Below are positions 25,020 to 34,650 of a stretch of 64,000 nucleotides of DNA, piece by piece; position 1 is the first letter of the stretch, and the number at the start of each line of letters is the position of its first letter. This DNA is from an uncultured Flavobacteriaceae bacterium (GTDB taxonomy: Bacteria > Bacteroidota > Bacteroidia > Flavobacteriales > Flavobacteriaceae), in contig CANLWG010000001.1 of the NCBI GenBank assembly GCA_947494715.1, positions 806,001 through 870,000 on the forward strand. The letters are read 5' to 3'. The notes below the pieces were generated by a model, which saw only the letters and a list, made by a program, of their open reading frames with translations, was not told where the DNA came from and made no database searches. Made by a program: the position numbers and the translations under genes.

Positions 25020-26732
25020 ATGGTTAAATTTGGTACGCCTTTTCTAATTATCGCAACTTTTTTTTTCGCACGTTCACAGGAGGTTTCCCTTCCTGTGGAT
25101 TTTCGACAACATAATTTAACCGAATATAATTCTAGTTTTTTTAATCCGGCTTTTTCCTTGGATCGTAATTATCCGCAGTCTGTTTCCCTATGGACAAGGT
25201 GGCAATGGCAAAGTATTGATGGCGACCCTACGACCTTGTTTTTAAATTATACCCGTAAGATCAATGAATCCTCGGCGGCTAGTGTTGCTTTTTTTCAGCA
25301 TAATACCGGTATTTTTTTCAATACAGGGGGGATTCTAAATTATGCCCAGGAGATAAAACTGAATTCCCTCATACGTCTCGGTTTTGGATTCAACCTTTTT
25401 GGGTTCCAGCAAGAACTGGCGGATAATCGCTTTCAGATAGATCCGGATATACCCATACCTATATTACAACCCTCAACGGATTTTATCTTACAATTGGCTC
25501 CGGGAATCCGGTTATCGGTCGAAAATTTTTCCTTTAGCCTGGCCTCGGAAAACCTTTTCGATTATAACTTCACGGACAAAGGAAGAAACACGGTTCCTGC
25601 CGATAAAATTTATATGGGAATGGTCTCTTATGATGTTCCAGTAGGTATTAGTAGGGACCCCACGGCTTTTCTAAGACCATCGTTGTATCTGCGTACCATA
25701 CCCGAACTTGAGAATCAAGTAGGCCTTAATGTTCTTCTTAGCAAAACCACTTATTGGGCGCAAATGGGGTACAACAACTTTTATGGAATTTCCCTTGGAG
25801 GCGGTGGAACTTTTTTTAAAAGGTTTTCCGTAGGAGCCTTGGTAGAATTCGGGACAAACTCGGCTATTAGCTCCGAAGACCCATCCTTTGAGATTGTGGC
25901 CTCCTATTTCATTGGAAAACCTGAGGACCGCCGCAAAATACGTGTTTTGGAAGAGGAAGAAGAACCGAAGCAAGAAGAATTGATTACCGAGGAAAAAGCT
26001 AAAGAGGAAATTGAGAAAGCGGAGGCTATTGCCAAAGAACAAGAAGCTGCTGAAAGGACTCAACAAAAACAGGCACAAAAAGAAGCTAGAGAGCTGGCTG
26101 CCCAAGAAAAGGCATTGGCCAAGCAAAAACGACGGGATTCCATAGCTACGGCCAAAAGAGAGAGAGAGGCCTTAGTGGAGGCAGCAAAACTGGAAGAAGA
26201 GCGCAACAAAGCAGCTATTGAACAAGCCAAAGAGGAAGAAGGCCTTGCCAAAGCAAGGGATGAGCAGCAACGAAAATTAGACTCAATAAATGATGTTAGA
26301 CGAGCAGAAGCGTTGGCGGCGGTTCAAAAAGTTAGACAGCAAAGAGAAAGGGATTCTTTGGAAAACATAAAAATCGCTGAGGCTGAAGCTGCCCAAAAGC
26401 AAGTTGAACAAGATCAGGTAGTCCAAGAAGAAGAGCAGGATAAACCAAAGGCCGGTGAAAAATATGAGGAAGTTAAAGCAGAGGGAGATTTGGAACCAGG
26501 CTATTATCTTATTACCAATGTATTTGGGACAAAAAAGTATTACGAGGCTTTTATGAAGGATTTGCAGAACAAGGGTCTTGCACCTAAATCATTCGTTAGG
26601 GCCAAGAACAATTATAACTATGTGTATTTGGAACGTTATAATACTATGAACGAGGCCCGAAATGCTAGGGACAGTAATTTCAATGGGAAATATCTTGATA
26701 AAACTTGGATTTTTAGAGTCGTGGGCAATTAA
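25020..26732 (+). CDS. PorP/SprF-family type IX secretion membrane protein with SPOR-like tail
   Basis: 570 residues. Signal peptide (MVKFGTPFLIIATFFFARSQ), then a PorP/SprF-type outer membrane barrel of about 300 residues (starts LPVDFRQHNLTEYNSSFFNPA, with N-P-A near 40), then a highly charged Glu/Ala/Lys helix (about 308-490) and a C-terminal SPOR-like domain (GYYLITNVFGTKKYYEAF to DKTWIFRVVGN). PorP/SprF proteins accompany SprE-type partners in exporting gliding adhesins by type IX secretion. The fused tail could reach peptidoglycan. The ATG at 25020 is chosen over a TTG 6 bases upstream. Confidence 0.87.
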   Translation: MVKFGTPFLIIATFFFARSQEVSLPVDFRQHNLTEYNSSFFNPAFSLDRNYPQSVSLWTRWQWQSIDGDPTTLFLNYTRKINESSAASVAFFQHNTGIFFNTGGILNYAQEIKLNSLIRLGFGFNLFGFQQELADNRFQIDPDIPIPILQPSTDFILQLAPGIRLSVENFSFSLASENLFDYNFTDKGRNTVPADKIYMGMVSYDVPVGISRDPTAFLRPSLYLRTIPELENQVGLNVLLSKTTYWAQMGYNNFYGISLGGGGTFFKRFSVGALVEFGTNSAISSEDPSFEIVASYFIGKPEDRRKIRVLEEEEEPKQEELITEEKAKEEIEKAEAIAKEQEAAERTQQKQAQKEARELAAQEKALAKQKRRDSIATAKREREALVEAAKLEEERNKAAIEQAKEEEGLAKARDEQQRKLDSINDVRRAEALAAVQKVRQQRERDSLENIKIAEAEAAQKQVEQDQVVQEEEQDKPKAGEKYEEVKAEGDLEPGYYLITNVFGTKKYYEAFMKDLQNKGLAPKSFVRAKNNYNYVYLERYNTMNEARNARDSNFNGKYLDKTWIFRVVGN

Positions 26733-26743
26733 GTGTAGAGGAA

Positions 26744-27340
26744 TTATTTTTTGATTTCCCTTTGTATGAGAACTTCCAGATAAGCTACAGTATTTACCAG
26801 ATATTTTCGATCTCTAGTTATTGTGAACATAGTAATGGCGCCTTGCAACATAGTAAATAATTGCTTGGCAAATTGCAAAGGAGTCACTGGAAGATTCAAT
26901 TGATTTCCATTGATTCCATTTTCGAGGACCAATGCAATTTTTCCTTCAATTTCCTTAACGGTTTCCTTTGCAGCAGCAGCCAAAAGGGTATTGTTGTGCT
27001 GTGCATCTACGCCAACATTGAGAATCGGGCATCCACCCATGTCCATGGTATATACATCATAATTCTTGTAGAATCCTAGAAGGTTGAAAATTTTTTCCAA
27101 TGATGTACCTTCTACATTTAAATACTCCTCTATGGATGAAAGTAATTTGCTGCGATTATATTCAAAAGCGGCCAAAGCCAGTGCTTCCTTATTTTCAAAA
27201 TTCCCATAAAGTGCACCTTTTGTAAGACCAGTAGCTTCGGTCAAATCGCTCATACTAGTACCCACATAACCTAATTTGTTAAATATAGGCGCAACGGTCT
27301 CTATAATATAAGCAGTGGTCCTTTCGGCTTTGGTGGTCAT
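26744..27340 (-). CDS. TetR/AcrR-family transcriptional regulator
   Basis: 198 residues. N-terminal helix-turn-helix (about 5-50): TTAYIIETVAPIFNKLGYVGTS, then MSDLTEATGLTKGALYGNFENKEAL, the classical TetR recognition helix. The C-terminal half binds an unknown ligand. ATG at 27340 chosen; an in-frame TTG lies 9 bases upstream. A palindrome at 27372-27391, 31 bases upstream, may be its own operator. No efflux gene is adjacent. Confidence 0.9.
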   Translation of the reverse strand: MTTKAERTTAYIIETVAPIFNKLGYVGTSMSDLTEATGLTKGALYGNFENKEALALAAFEYNRSKLLSSIEEYLNVEGTSLEKIFNLLGFYKNYDVYTMDMGGCPILNVGVDAQHNNTLLAAAAKETVKEIEGKIALVLENGINGNQLNLPVTPLQFAKQLFTMLQGAITMFTITRDRKYLVNTVAYLEVLIQREIKK

Positions 27341-27371
27341 AGCAGTCAATTTTATACGAATATAAAAAAAC

Positions 27372-27391
27372 TATATACTGCATGGTATATA
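27372..27391 (-). promoter_or_regulatory. Putative TetR operator palindrome
   Basis: TATATAC (27372-27378) and GTATATA (27385-27391) form a 7-base inverted repeat around TGCATG. It lies just upstream of the TetR-family start, the usual place for an autoregulatory operator. Not tested. Confidence 0.5.
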
Positions 27392-27395
27392 TGTT

Positions 27396-27440
27396 GATAA
27401 AAAAGGTTGACCTCCAACGAACCTGTGAAAGCCAACCTTT
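27396..27440 (-). terminator. Possible terminator after clpB
   Basis: Reading on the minus strand after clpB, AAAGGTTG (27440-27433) pairs with CAACCTTT (27409-27402) across a 23-base loop, followed by a T run. The stem is short and the loop long, so it is weaker than the other terminators in the window. Confidence 0.4.
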
Positions 27441-27458
27441 GTTTTCATGCACGAAACC

Positions 27459-30059
27459 TTATTCTACCAATTGATCTTGGTTTCTAAAAACTAGGGTATC
27501 GTCAAATGAATCAATTAGAACAACACTATCTGCCTTGATTTTCCCACTTAATAGTTCCTTTGAAAGATTGTTGAGTACTTCTTTCTGGATGACCCTTTTA
27601 ATGGGTCTTGCCCCGTATTGTGGGTCGTATCCTTTTTGGGCCAGATAAGCAATGGCTTCGTCCGTGGCATCAATAGTGATATGCTGCTTGGCAACCATCT
27701 TTTTTAAATAGTTCAATTGAAGCCTTACGATTTCCACAATGTTTTCCATGTTCAGCGGGGTGAACATAATGATATCGTCTATTCGGTTCAAAAATTCAGG
27801 ACGAATGGTTTTGCGTAGCAGCCCAAGAACTTCTATACGGGCCGCTTCTGTGGCACTATAGATGTCTGGATTGTCCTCAAATTTTTCCTGAATGATGTGA
27901 CTTCCCATATTACTGGTCATAATGATAATCGTGTTTTTGAAATCGGCCACACGTCCTTTGTTGTCTGTTAATCTTCCCTCATCCAAGACCTGCAATAATA
28001 TATTGAAGGTATCTGGATGCGCTTTTTCTATTTCGTCCAGCAATATTACCGAATAGGGCCTACGCCGCACGGCCTCTGTCAACTGTCCCCCTTCATCATA
28101 GCCAATGTAACCTGGAGGCGCACCTACCAATCGACTTACCGAATGGCGCTCCTGGTATTCGCTCATATCAATTCGGGTCATGGCGTTCTCATCGTCGAAT
28201 AGATAATCGGCCAAAGTCTTGGCCAACTCGGTTTTTCCTACCCCTGTTGTACCAAGGAACAAGAACGAGCCAATGGGTCTTTTAACATCCTGTAGTCCGG
28301 CCCTACTTCTACGGATCGCATCGGACACGGCCTGTATAGCCTCTTCTTGTCCCACTACACGTTTATGCAGAACTTTTTCAAGCTTCAATAATTTCTCCCG
28401 TTCGCTCTGTAGCATTTTAGTTACCGGAATTCCCGTCCATTTGGCCACAACTTCGGCGATGTCCTCCTGAGTGACTTCCTCTTTTATAAGGGTATCCGAC
28501 TGCTGCTGCTCTTGAAGTTCATTTTGGAGCTTTTCCAATTTTTCCTGAGCTCCCTTTATCTTTCCATAGCGCAACTCGGCCACCTTGCCATAGTCACCGT
28601 TACGTTCTGCACGTTCGGCCTCTAATTTATAATCCTCAATATCCTTTTTGGTCTTTTGGATATTATCAACCACACTTTTTTCACTTTCCCACTGGGCAAA
28701 GATTTCATTGCGTTCCTCTTTCAGATTGGCCAGATCAATATTCAGCGATTTTAACTTGGCCTTGTCGTTTTCGCGCTTAATAGCCTCAATTTCGATTTCC
28801 AGTTGCATTATTTTTCGATCTAACACATCCAATTCCTCCGGTTTGGAATTGATTTCCATCCGGAGTTTGGACGCAGATTCGTCCATTAAATCAATGGCCT
28901 TGTCCGGCAAAAATCGATTTGTGATATAGCGTTGTGAAAGTTCAACTGCGGCAATAACGGCCTCATCCTTGATGCGTACCTTGTGGTGTGCTTCATATTT
29001 TTCCTTGATTCCACGAAGAATGGAAATAGCACTTTCCGTATCGGGCTCGTGCACCATGACCTTTTGGAACCTTCGCTCCAGGGCTTTATCCTTTTCAAAA
29101 TGTTTTTGATATTCATCCAAGGTCGTGGCCCCTATGGCCCGTAGTTCTCCCCGAGCCAAGGCCGGTTTTAGGATATTTGCGGCGTCCATAGCACCTTGCC
29201 CGCCACCCGCACCCACAAGGGTATGGATTTCATCAATAAAAAGAACGATATTGCCATCTGAAGAGGTCACTTCCTTGATAACGGATTTAAGTCTTTCCTC
29301 AAATTCACCCTTGTATTTGGCACCCGCGATCAATGCTCCCATATCCAAGGAGTAAATTACCTTATCCTTTAAATTCTCCGGTACGTCGCCTTGTATGATT
29401 CGGTGTGCAAGACCTTCTGCTATGGCTGTTTTACCTGTGCCTGGTTCGCCCACCAATATGGGATTGTTCTTTGTCCTTCGCGATAAAATCTGTAGAATAC
29501 GTCTAATTTCCTCATCCCGACCAATCACGGGATCTAGTTTTCCATTATCCGCCAGTTGGTTAAGATTTCTTGCATACTTGTCCAGGGAATTATAAGTGTC
29601 CTCGGCACTTTGTGAGGTGACTTTTCCACCTTTCCGCAGTTCTTCTATGGCCGATTTTAAATCTTTTTCGGCCACCCCTTGGTCTTTAAGGATTTGTGAA
29701 ATCTTACTTTTGGACTTAAAAATGGCCAATAGCATATGCTCCAGGGAAACAAATTCATCCTCCATTTTTTTGGCAATAATACTGGCCTCGTTTACCGTTT
29801 TCCCTGCTTCGCGGGAAAGCATAATATCGCCTCCTGAAACTTTTGGAAAGCTTTCCAATTCTTTTTCAAGAATTTGATTTAGCATAGAAACGTTAACGTT
29901 CAGTTTCTTCAAAATAAAGGGCAATACATTTTCCTCAACTTCTGAAATAGCCTTAAAAATATGTTCGTTCTCTATTTGCTGATGGCCCATAGCTTGTGCC
30001 AATTGTTGGGCCTGCTGAAGAGCTTCCTGTGATTTTATGGTGAAATTATTAAAGTTCAT
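27459..30059 (-). CDS. clpB: ATP-dependent disaggregase ClpB
   Basis: 866 residues. Hexameric AAA+ chaperone that pulls proteins out of aggregates together with DnaK. Clp N domain at about 1-145, first AAA module with Walker A GEPGTGKT near 205-211 and Walker B VLFIDEIHTL, a long middle-domain coiled coil (about 405-525), and a second AAA module with GTTGVGKT near 605 and VILLDEIEKAHP. ATG at 30059 (MNFNNFTIKSQEA) is preferred over an ORF start 9 bases upstream. It shares a promoter-like element with dnaK (30105-30145). Confidence 0.97.
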   Translation of the reverse strand: MNFNNFTIKSQEALQQAQQLAQAMGHQQIENEHIFKAISEVEENVLPFILKKLNVNVSMLNQILEKELESFPKVSGGDIMLSREAGKTVNEASIIAKKMEDEFVSLEHMLLAIFKSKSKISQILKDQGVAEKDLKSAIEELRKGGKVTSQSAEDTYNSLDKYARNLNQLADNGKLDPVIGRDEEIRRILQILSRRTKNNPILVGEPGTGKTAIAEGLAHRIIQGDVPENLKDKVIYSLDMGALIAGAKYKGEFEERLKSVIKEVTSSDGNIVLFIDEIHTLVGAGGGQGAMDAANILKPALARGELRAIGATTLDEYQKHFEKDKALERRFQKVMVHEPDTESAISILRGIKEKYEAHHKVRIKDEAVIAAVELSQRYITNRFLPDKAIDLMDESASKLRMEINSKPEELDVLDRKIMQLEIEIEAIKRENDKAKLKSLNIDLANLKEERNEIFAQWESEKSVVDNIQKTKKDIEDYKLEAERAERNGDYGKVAELRYGKIKGAQEKLEKLQNELQEQQQSDTLIKEEVTQEDIAEVVAKWTGIPVTKMLQSEREKLLKLEKVLHKRVVGQEEAIQAVSDAIRRSRAGLQDVKRPIGSFLFLGTTGVGKTELAKTLADYLFDDENAMTRIDMSEYQERHSVSRLVGAPPGYIGYDEGGQLTEAVRRRPYSVILLDEIEKAHPDTFNILLQVLDEGRLTDNKGRVADFKNTIIIMTSNMGSHIIQEKFEDNPDIYSATEAARIEVLGLLRKTIRPEFLNRIDDIIMFTPLNMENIVEIVRLQLNYLKKMVAKQHITIDATDEAIAYLAQKGYDPQYGARPIKRVIQKEVLNNLSKELLSGKIKADSVVLIDSFDDTLVFRNQDQLVE

Positions 30060-30104
30060 ATATCGCAATATTTTTATTGTTAATGTGTATTTTTGGTAAC
30101 CTTA

Positions 30105-30145
30105 GGTCAATAACCTTACCAATGATCTCCGCCAGACAAAATGAC
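30105..30145 (-). promoter_or_regulatory. Stress-type promoter motif upstream of clpB
   Basis: Reading on the minus strand: GTCATTTTGTC (30145-30135), then 12 bases, then TTGGTA-N6-TTGACC (30122-30105). The TTGG...TTGAC part looks like a sigma-54-type -24/-12 pair. The same arrangement, with TGTC ending 13 bases before TTGG and the TTGAC end 46-48 bases before the start codon, occurs before dnaK at 60752-60793. It is a candidate shared stress promoter; identity of the sigma factor is not shown. Confidence 0.5.
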
Positions 30146-30228
30146 GGTAAAGATCAGTAAATACAAGACATTTCGGCAGGTCTGGCGCTTTGCAGGAATA
30201 AACGAATTCTTAAAAAGGGTATACTAAA

Positions 30229-30624
30229 ATGGGATTTTTCGAGGACTTATTTGGGAGTGGGGAAAAGGAAGCAAATGGTACGGAAGATTCAATTCCGTGG
30301 ATTCCCTTGACTTCTTTAGATCAATTGAATCAAATAGAAGAAAAATCGCATAAGCGGACTCAAGTAATTTTTAAGCACTCAACTACATGTGGTATTAGTC
30401 GAATGGTCCTGAATATGTTTGGAAGGAATTTGAATGCTTTGAAACATCAAATGGATTTCTATTTTCTTGATTTGCATGCGTATCGGCAAGTATCCGATGA
30501 AGTAGGTTATAGATTTCAGGTGTTGCACCAATCGCCTCAAATTTTGGTAATTCGAAATGGAGTAGCCGTTGCGCATGATTCCCATGGGGCCATTAACGAA
30601 ATGGACCTGGAAAAATTCGTATAA
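30229..30624 (+). CDS. ytxJ: Bacillithiol system redox protein YtxJ
   Basis: 131 residues. Monothiol bacilliredoxin-like protein, thought to reduce mixed disulfides between proteins and bacillithiol. The family active-site region is visible as KHSTTCGISRMVLNMF with the single reactive C54, followed by FYFLDLHAYRQVSDEV and HQSPQILVIRNG. Its presence suggests that this organism makes bacillithiol, as many Flavobacteriia do. A strong bidirectional terminator follows. Confidence 0.88.
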   Translation: MGFFEDLFGSGEKEANGTEDSIPWIPLTSLDQLNQIEEKSHKRTQVIFKHSTTCGISRMVLNMFGRNLNALKHQMDFYFLDLHAYRQVSDEVGYRFQVLHQSPQILVIRNGVAVAHDSHGAINEMDLEKFV

Positions 30625-30654
30625 AAAAGCCCGGCACTACTGCCGGGCTTTTTT
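30623..30654. terminator. Bidirectional terminator after ytxJ
   Basis: A perfect 14-base-pair stem (30623-30636 with 30641-30654), loop CTAC, core GCCCGGCA. A and T runs at the two ends let it work on both strands, between ytxJ and the convergent lipoprotein gene ending at 30656. Confidence 0.92.
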
Positions 30655-30655
30655 G

Positions 30656-31843
30656 TTAATTGAAGCGTTGTTGTGTCAGTATGAATTTTAATCTTGATTT
30701 TAAATCCTCACCGGCATCATATACCATTTGTTCATTAGTGGGGAAAGGTACGGCGGCCAAATCAAGTAATGCGACTAGGTCATTTTCCAGAGCTCTTCGG
30801 TCTCCGTCGTAATTAGCGTAAACATGCTCAAATACAAATTCACTGGATAGGGGATAGGAATTCACCTGTTGTTTGGTATGTAGATTTGTAAAACTCACCA
30901 TACCGACTACCTGAGCGGTCTTGAACTGTGTAAATTGATAAAAATTACAACGTACCGTTCGGAATTTATCAATTTTTATCTTGTTTCCCAAGCTATCCTT
31001 TACCACATTCCCATTTCGGTCCAGCGCATATTCATGGCCATCCTTGATCTGTCTTTCTTTGATGATCTGTTTTTCGCTTACCTGTTCTGGAGATATATTG
31101 ATTTCCCGCAAGGCTACATCCATCGTGTAATCATATTGCATTTGTGATAAATGATTGGTGTGGTATTCCGTCCATTGATTATTTAGGCCATAGGTATTGA
31201 AGTTGAGTAACTCTTCTTCCAATTTGGCCGGAATTATCTGATCGGTATGGTTTACCATGTCCACTTTTACATAGTCTAGCCCTTTGGCATAGGCTTCTTC
31301 CATTTTCTCTTTATGATCTCTGTAACCGGGATTTATTTCTGACAAATAGCTAAAATCCTCATAGGCATTCCTGTAATCCTGTTTCTGGGTGGCATTGGTT
31401 AAGAGAGTCAGAGCATTGTTATACAAGTAGTCCGACAACTGTTCTTTCGCCGCGATAATCTTGTCATCATAGTTTTTGAAGGAAAATTGGGCTTGCCTGT
31501 TCTCCTCATGGATTACCAAAGGCAATAAGGGCCTTATACGTAGTTGGATGTCCTTTAACCTGTTGTATCCCTTATAAATGGCTTCGTAATTTGCCGGATT
31601 GCCCTCTTTCTTTAGAAAGTCAATATGGTCCAATTCACGCTCAGTATTTTTTTGAAAGGCCTCCTCCAATAATATAACATAGGGCTGATGGCTCTTCTTG
31701 ATCTTGTTCTGCGACAAATTCTGGATAGAATTGTTTATCGCATTGTAGTAGTTGCCGGAATTGATAGCTTTTTGTGTCTTCTTAACACCACTACAGGCTA
31801 CGAATACGACCAAAATCGTAGAATATAGTATAGATTTCTTCAT
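30656..31843 (-). CDS. Conserved lipoprotein, probably helical/TPR-like
   Basis: 395 residues. Signal peptide ending in VAC (MKKSILYSTILVVFVACSG). The N-terminal half is helical with repeats that look like TPR (INSGNYYNAINNSIQNLS; KQDYRNAYEDFSYLSEINPGY). The C-terminal half is more beta-rich and contains KDGHEYALDRNGNVVKDSLG and a conserved QVVGMVSFTN. I do not recognise a named family. Similar proteins are common in Flavobacteriaceae. A single gene between two oppositely oriented units. Confidence 0.72.
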   Translation of the reverse strand: MKKSILYSTILVVFVACSGVKKTQKAINSGNYYNAINNSIQNLSQNKIKKSHQPYVILLEEAFQKNTERELDHIDFLKKEGNPANYEAIYKGYNRLKDIQLRIRPLLPLVIHEENRQAQFSFKNYDDKIIAAKEQLSDYLYNNALTLLTNATQKQDYRNAYEDFSYLSEINPGYRDHKEKMEEAYAKGLDYVKVDMVNHTDQIIPAKLEEELLNFNTYGLNNQWTEYHTNHLSQMQYDYTMDVALREINISPEQVSEKQIIKERQIKDGHEYALDRNGNVVKDSLGNKIKIDKFRTVRCNFYQFTQFKTAQVVGMVSFTNLHTKQQVNSYPLSSEFVFEHVYANYDGDRRALENDLVALLDLAAVPFPTNEQMVYDAGEDLKSRLKFILTQQRFN

Positions 31844-31961
31844 GGCTTTGATTTTATCGTTTACTTGTTAAATCCAACAGCCGTGCCAAAACGACTTTTA
31901 GTTCTAACGTAAAACGATGAACTATCGTATAGATCCGTTCAAAAGCCCATTCTCCATACTT

Positions 31962-33251
31962 TTATTTCTTTTTGTGCTCCAAAGCAGGAAGTAATCGAGT
32001 AGATGCTTCCCCAAAACCGATTCGAATACCTTCTTTTTGGCAATAACCGCGTAGCGTAACTATATCATTGTCCTCAATGAATTTTCTTTCAGAACCGTCC
32101 CTTAGCTTAACGGGTTTAGTGCCTTGCCAGGCCAATTCCAATAAGGACCCATAAGAATCAGGGCTAGGCCCGGAAATTGTGCCACTACCCATCATATCGC
32201 CACTGTTTACCTTACAGCCATTCACGGTATGGTGGGCCATTTGCTGTGCCATGGTCCAATACATATGCTTAAAGTTGGATCGGGTTACCATAGTCGGTAT
32301 TCCATTGTTTGGGGTAAGGTCCACCTCCAGGGTTATATCAAAACTATGTTTGCCCTGCTGTCTCAAATAAGGTAGGGGTTCAGGATCTTGTTTTGGACTT
32401 TGTACCCTGAAGGGTTCCAAGGCATCCAATGTGACAATCCATGGAGATATGGAAGATGCAAAATTCTTGGCCAAGAAGGGACCTAATGGCACATACTCCC
32501 ATTTTTGAATATCCCGGGCACTCCAATCGTTGAATAAAACCAGGCCGAATATATAATCTTCCGCTTCTTCTATTGGAATAGGTTCCCCTAATACATTGGC
32601 ATCCGTTGTGATGAAAGCCATTTCCAGTTCAAAATCCACTAGTTTCGAGGGTCCAAAAACGGGGGCGTCAGCTCCTTTTGGATAGGTCTGTCCTAGAGGT
32701 CTTCGTACGGGTGTTGCATTGGGCACAATTGTGGAACTTCTCCCATGGTACGCTACAGGAAGGTGCAGCCAATTGGGAAGCAATGCGTTCTCCGGATCAC
32801 GGAACATACTTCCCACATTAGTGGCATGTTCTTTACTGGAATAGAAATCGGTATAATCACCAATTTGAACCGGCAATTTCATTTCTACTTCCTCCATGGA
32901 AAACAGGACTATTTTTTTATGGTCCTTGTTGTTCTGCAAAGTGCCATTTTTTAGATCAAAAATCTCACTGATTCGGTTACGTACAGATCGCCAAGTTTTT
33001 TTTCCGTCCGAGATAAAATCATTCAGGGTATCCTGCAAAAAAATATCATCGGTCAAAGGAATACCATCAAAATATCCTAACTGATGTAAGGCCCCGAGGT
33101 CAATGGCATAATCTCCAATACGTGTACCTATGGTAATGATATCATCCCTGGTCAAAAAAACACCGAAAGGAATGTTCTGGATAGGAAAATCCGAGTTCTC
33201 GGATACGGTGAGCCACGTTTTTTTGTTAGGGTCATTGGTTTTAGCAGGCAT
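31962..33251 (-). CDS. Fumarylacetoacetase
   Basis: 429 residues. Hydrolyses fumarylacetoacetate to fumarate and acetoacetate, the last step of tyrosine/homogentisate breakdown. Visible family features: the N-terminal FAA_N domain (about 15-120), then [16 protein letters not shown] with a conserved histidine, [14 protein letters not shown], the metal-binding [29 protein letters not shown] and [14 protein letters not shown]. Full length. Divergent from glyA. No other homogentisate genes lie in the window. Confidence 0.95.
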   Translation of the reverse strand: MPAKTNDPNKKTWLTVSENSDFPIQNIPFGVFLTRDDIITIGTRIGDYAIDLGALHQLGYFDGIPLTDDIFLQDTLNDFISDGKKTWRSVRNRISEIFDLKNGTLQNNKDHKKIVLFSMEEVEMKLPVQIGDYTDFYSSKEHATNVGSMFRDPENALLPNWLHLPVAYHGRSSTIVPNATPVRRPLGQTYPKGADAPVFGPSKLVDFELEMAFITTDANVLGEPIPIEEAEDYIFGLVLFNDWSARDIQKWEYVPLGPFLAKNFASSISPWIVTLDALEPFRVQSPKQDPEPLPYLRQQGKHSFDITLEVDLTPNNGIPTMVTRSNFKHMYWTMAQQMAHHTVNGCKVNSGDMMGSGTISGPSPDSYGSLLELAWQGTKPVKLRDGSERKFIEDNDIVTLRGYCQKEGIRIGFGEASTRLLPALEHKKK

Positions 33252-33362
33252 AGTTCAATTGTTAATTCACGTTTAATAAATTCTGTATCAAATATATTAT
33301 TTTATGCACTTGAACAAGGGGCAATTTGTATTTTTACGCCTCATTTAACAAACGATGTTACT

Positions 33363-34640
33363 ATGCAACGAGACGACCAGGTTTTTGAATTGATTCAGGC
33401 CGAATGGGAACGCCAACTCAATGGGATTGAGCTAATCGCTTCGGAAAACTTTACAAGTCCGCAGGTTATGGAGGCCGCTGGATCGGTATTGACCAATAAA
33501 TATGCTGAAGGGTATCCTGGAAAACGCTATTACGGAGGTTGTGAAGTGGTCGATCAAATTGAACAACTGGCCATTGACAGGGCCAAGGAGCTTTTTGGGG
33601 CTGTGTATGCCAATGTTCAGCCACATTCCGGGTCGCAGGCAAATGCCTCGGTATATCATGCCTGTTTAAAACCTGGCGATACCATATTGGGCTTTGATCT
33701 TTCACATGGAGGACATCTTACCCACGGCTCCCCGGTAAATTTTTCAGGCCGGTTGTACAATCCTGTCTTTTATGGGGTCGATAAGGAAACCGGAAGATTG
33801 GACTATGATCAAATACAGGAAATTGCAGATAAGGAAAAACCTAAAATGATCATTGCGGGGGCGTCCGCGTACTCCAGGGACATGGATTTTAAACGATTTA
33901 GGGAAATAGCGGATAGCGTAGATGCCCTTTTATTGGCGGATATTGCACATCCGGCCGGATTGATCGCCAAAGGTATTTTGAACGATCCTATTCCGCATTG
34001 TCACATCGTTACCACGACCACACATAAAACGTTACGCGGACCTAGAGGCGGATTGATTCTTATGGGTGATGACTTTGAGAACCCTTTTGGAATCCGATTA
34101 AAAAATGGAAATCTTAGGAAAATGTCGGGCCTTTTGGATTTGGCCGTATTTCCTGGAAACCAAGGAGGCCCTTTGGAGCATATCATAGCGGCAAAGGCAA
34201 TTGCTTTCGGTGAAGCTCTGTCAGATTCGTTTTTACAGTATATGCTTCAGGTCAAAAAAAATGCGGCCGCTATGGCGGAAGCTTTTGTGGCCAAGGATTA
34301 TCACATTATTTCCGGAGGGACGGATAACCATATGATGCTCATTGATTTACGCAACAAAAATATTACGGGTAAGGATGCAGAAAAAGCTTTGGTAAAAGCT
34401 GATATTACGGCAAATAAAAACATGGTACCCTTTGATGATAAATCTCCGTTTGTGACATCCGGAATACGCTTTGGTACGGCGGCAATTACTACTAGAGGCC
34501 TAAAAGAAAATGATATGGCTGTTATTGTGGATCTTATAGACGAGGTTATTTCTAGTCCAGAAGATGAGAAAGAAATGGAAAAAGTAGCTGAAAAGGTACA
34601 TGCACTGATGCAGGGAAGGGCATTATTCAACGCCTCCTAA
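33363..34640 (+). CDS. glyA: Serine hydroxymethyltransferase
   Basis: 425 residues. PLP enzyme interconverting serine and glycine while making 5,10-methylene-tetrahydrofolate. Family motifs: LIASENFTS at 24-32, [15 protein letters not shown] at 47-61, ADIAHPAGL near 192 and the PLP lysine K222 in [14 protein letters not shown]. Length typical. TATTTTTA at 33329-33336 may be its -7 element. Monocistronic, convergent with the 34651 gene. Confidence 0.97.
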   Translation: MQRDDQVFELIQAEWERQLNGIELIASENFTSPQVMEAAGSVLTNKYAEGYPGKRYYGGCEVVDQIEQLAIDRAKELFGAVYANVQPHSGSQANASVYHACLKPGDTILGFDLSHGGHLTHGSPVNFSGRLYNPVFYGVDKETGRLDYDQIQEIADKEKPKMIIAGASAYSRDMDFKRFREIADSVDALLLADIAHPAGLIAKGILNDPIPHCHIVTTTTHKTLRGPRGGLILMGDDFENPFGIRLKNGNLRKMSGLLDLAVFPGNQGGPLEHIIAAKAIAFGEALSDSFLQYMLQVKKNAAAMAEAFVAKDYHIISGGTDNHMMLIDLRNKNITGKDAEKALVKADITANKNMVPFDDKSPFVTSGIRFGTAAITTRGLKENDMAVIVDLIDEVISSPEDEKEMEKVAEKVHALMQGRALFNAS

Positions 34641-34650
34641 AAAATCCTTT

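Noticed and set aside
28017-29877. Several open frames antisense to clpB
   Set aside because: Composition-driven shadows of a highly conserved gene; no family likeness.
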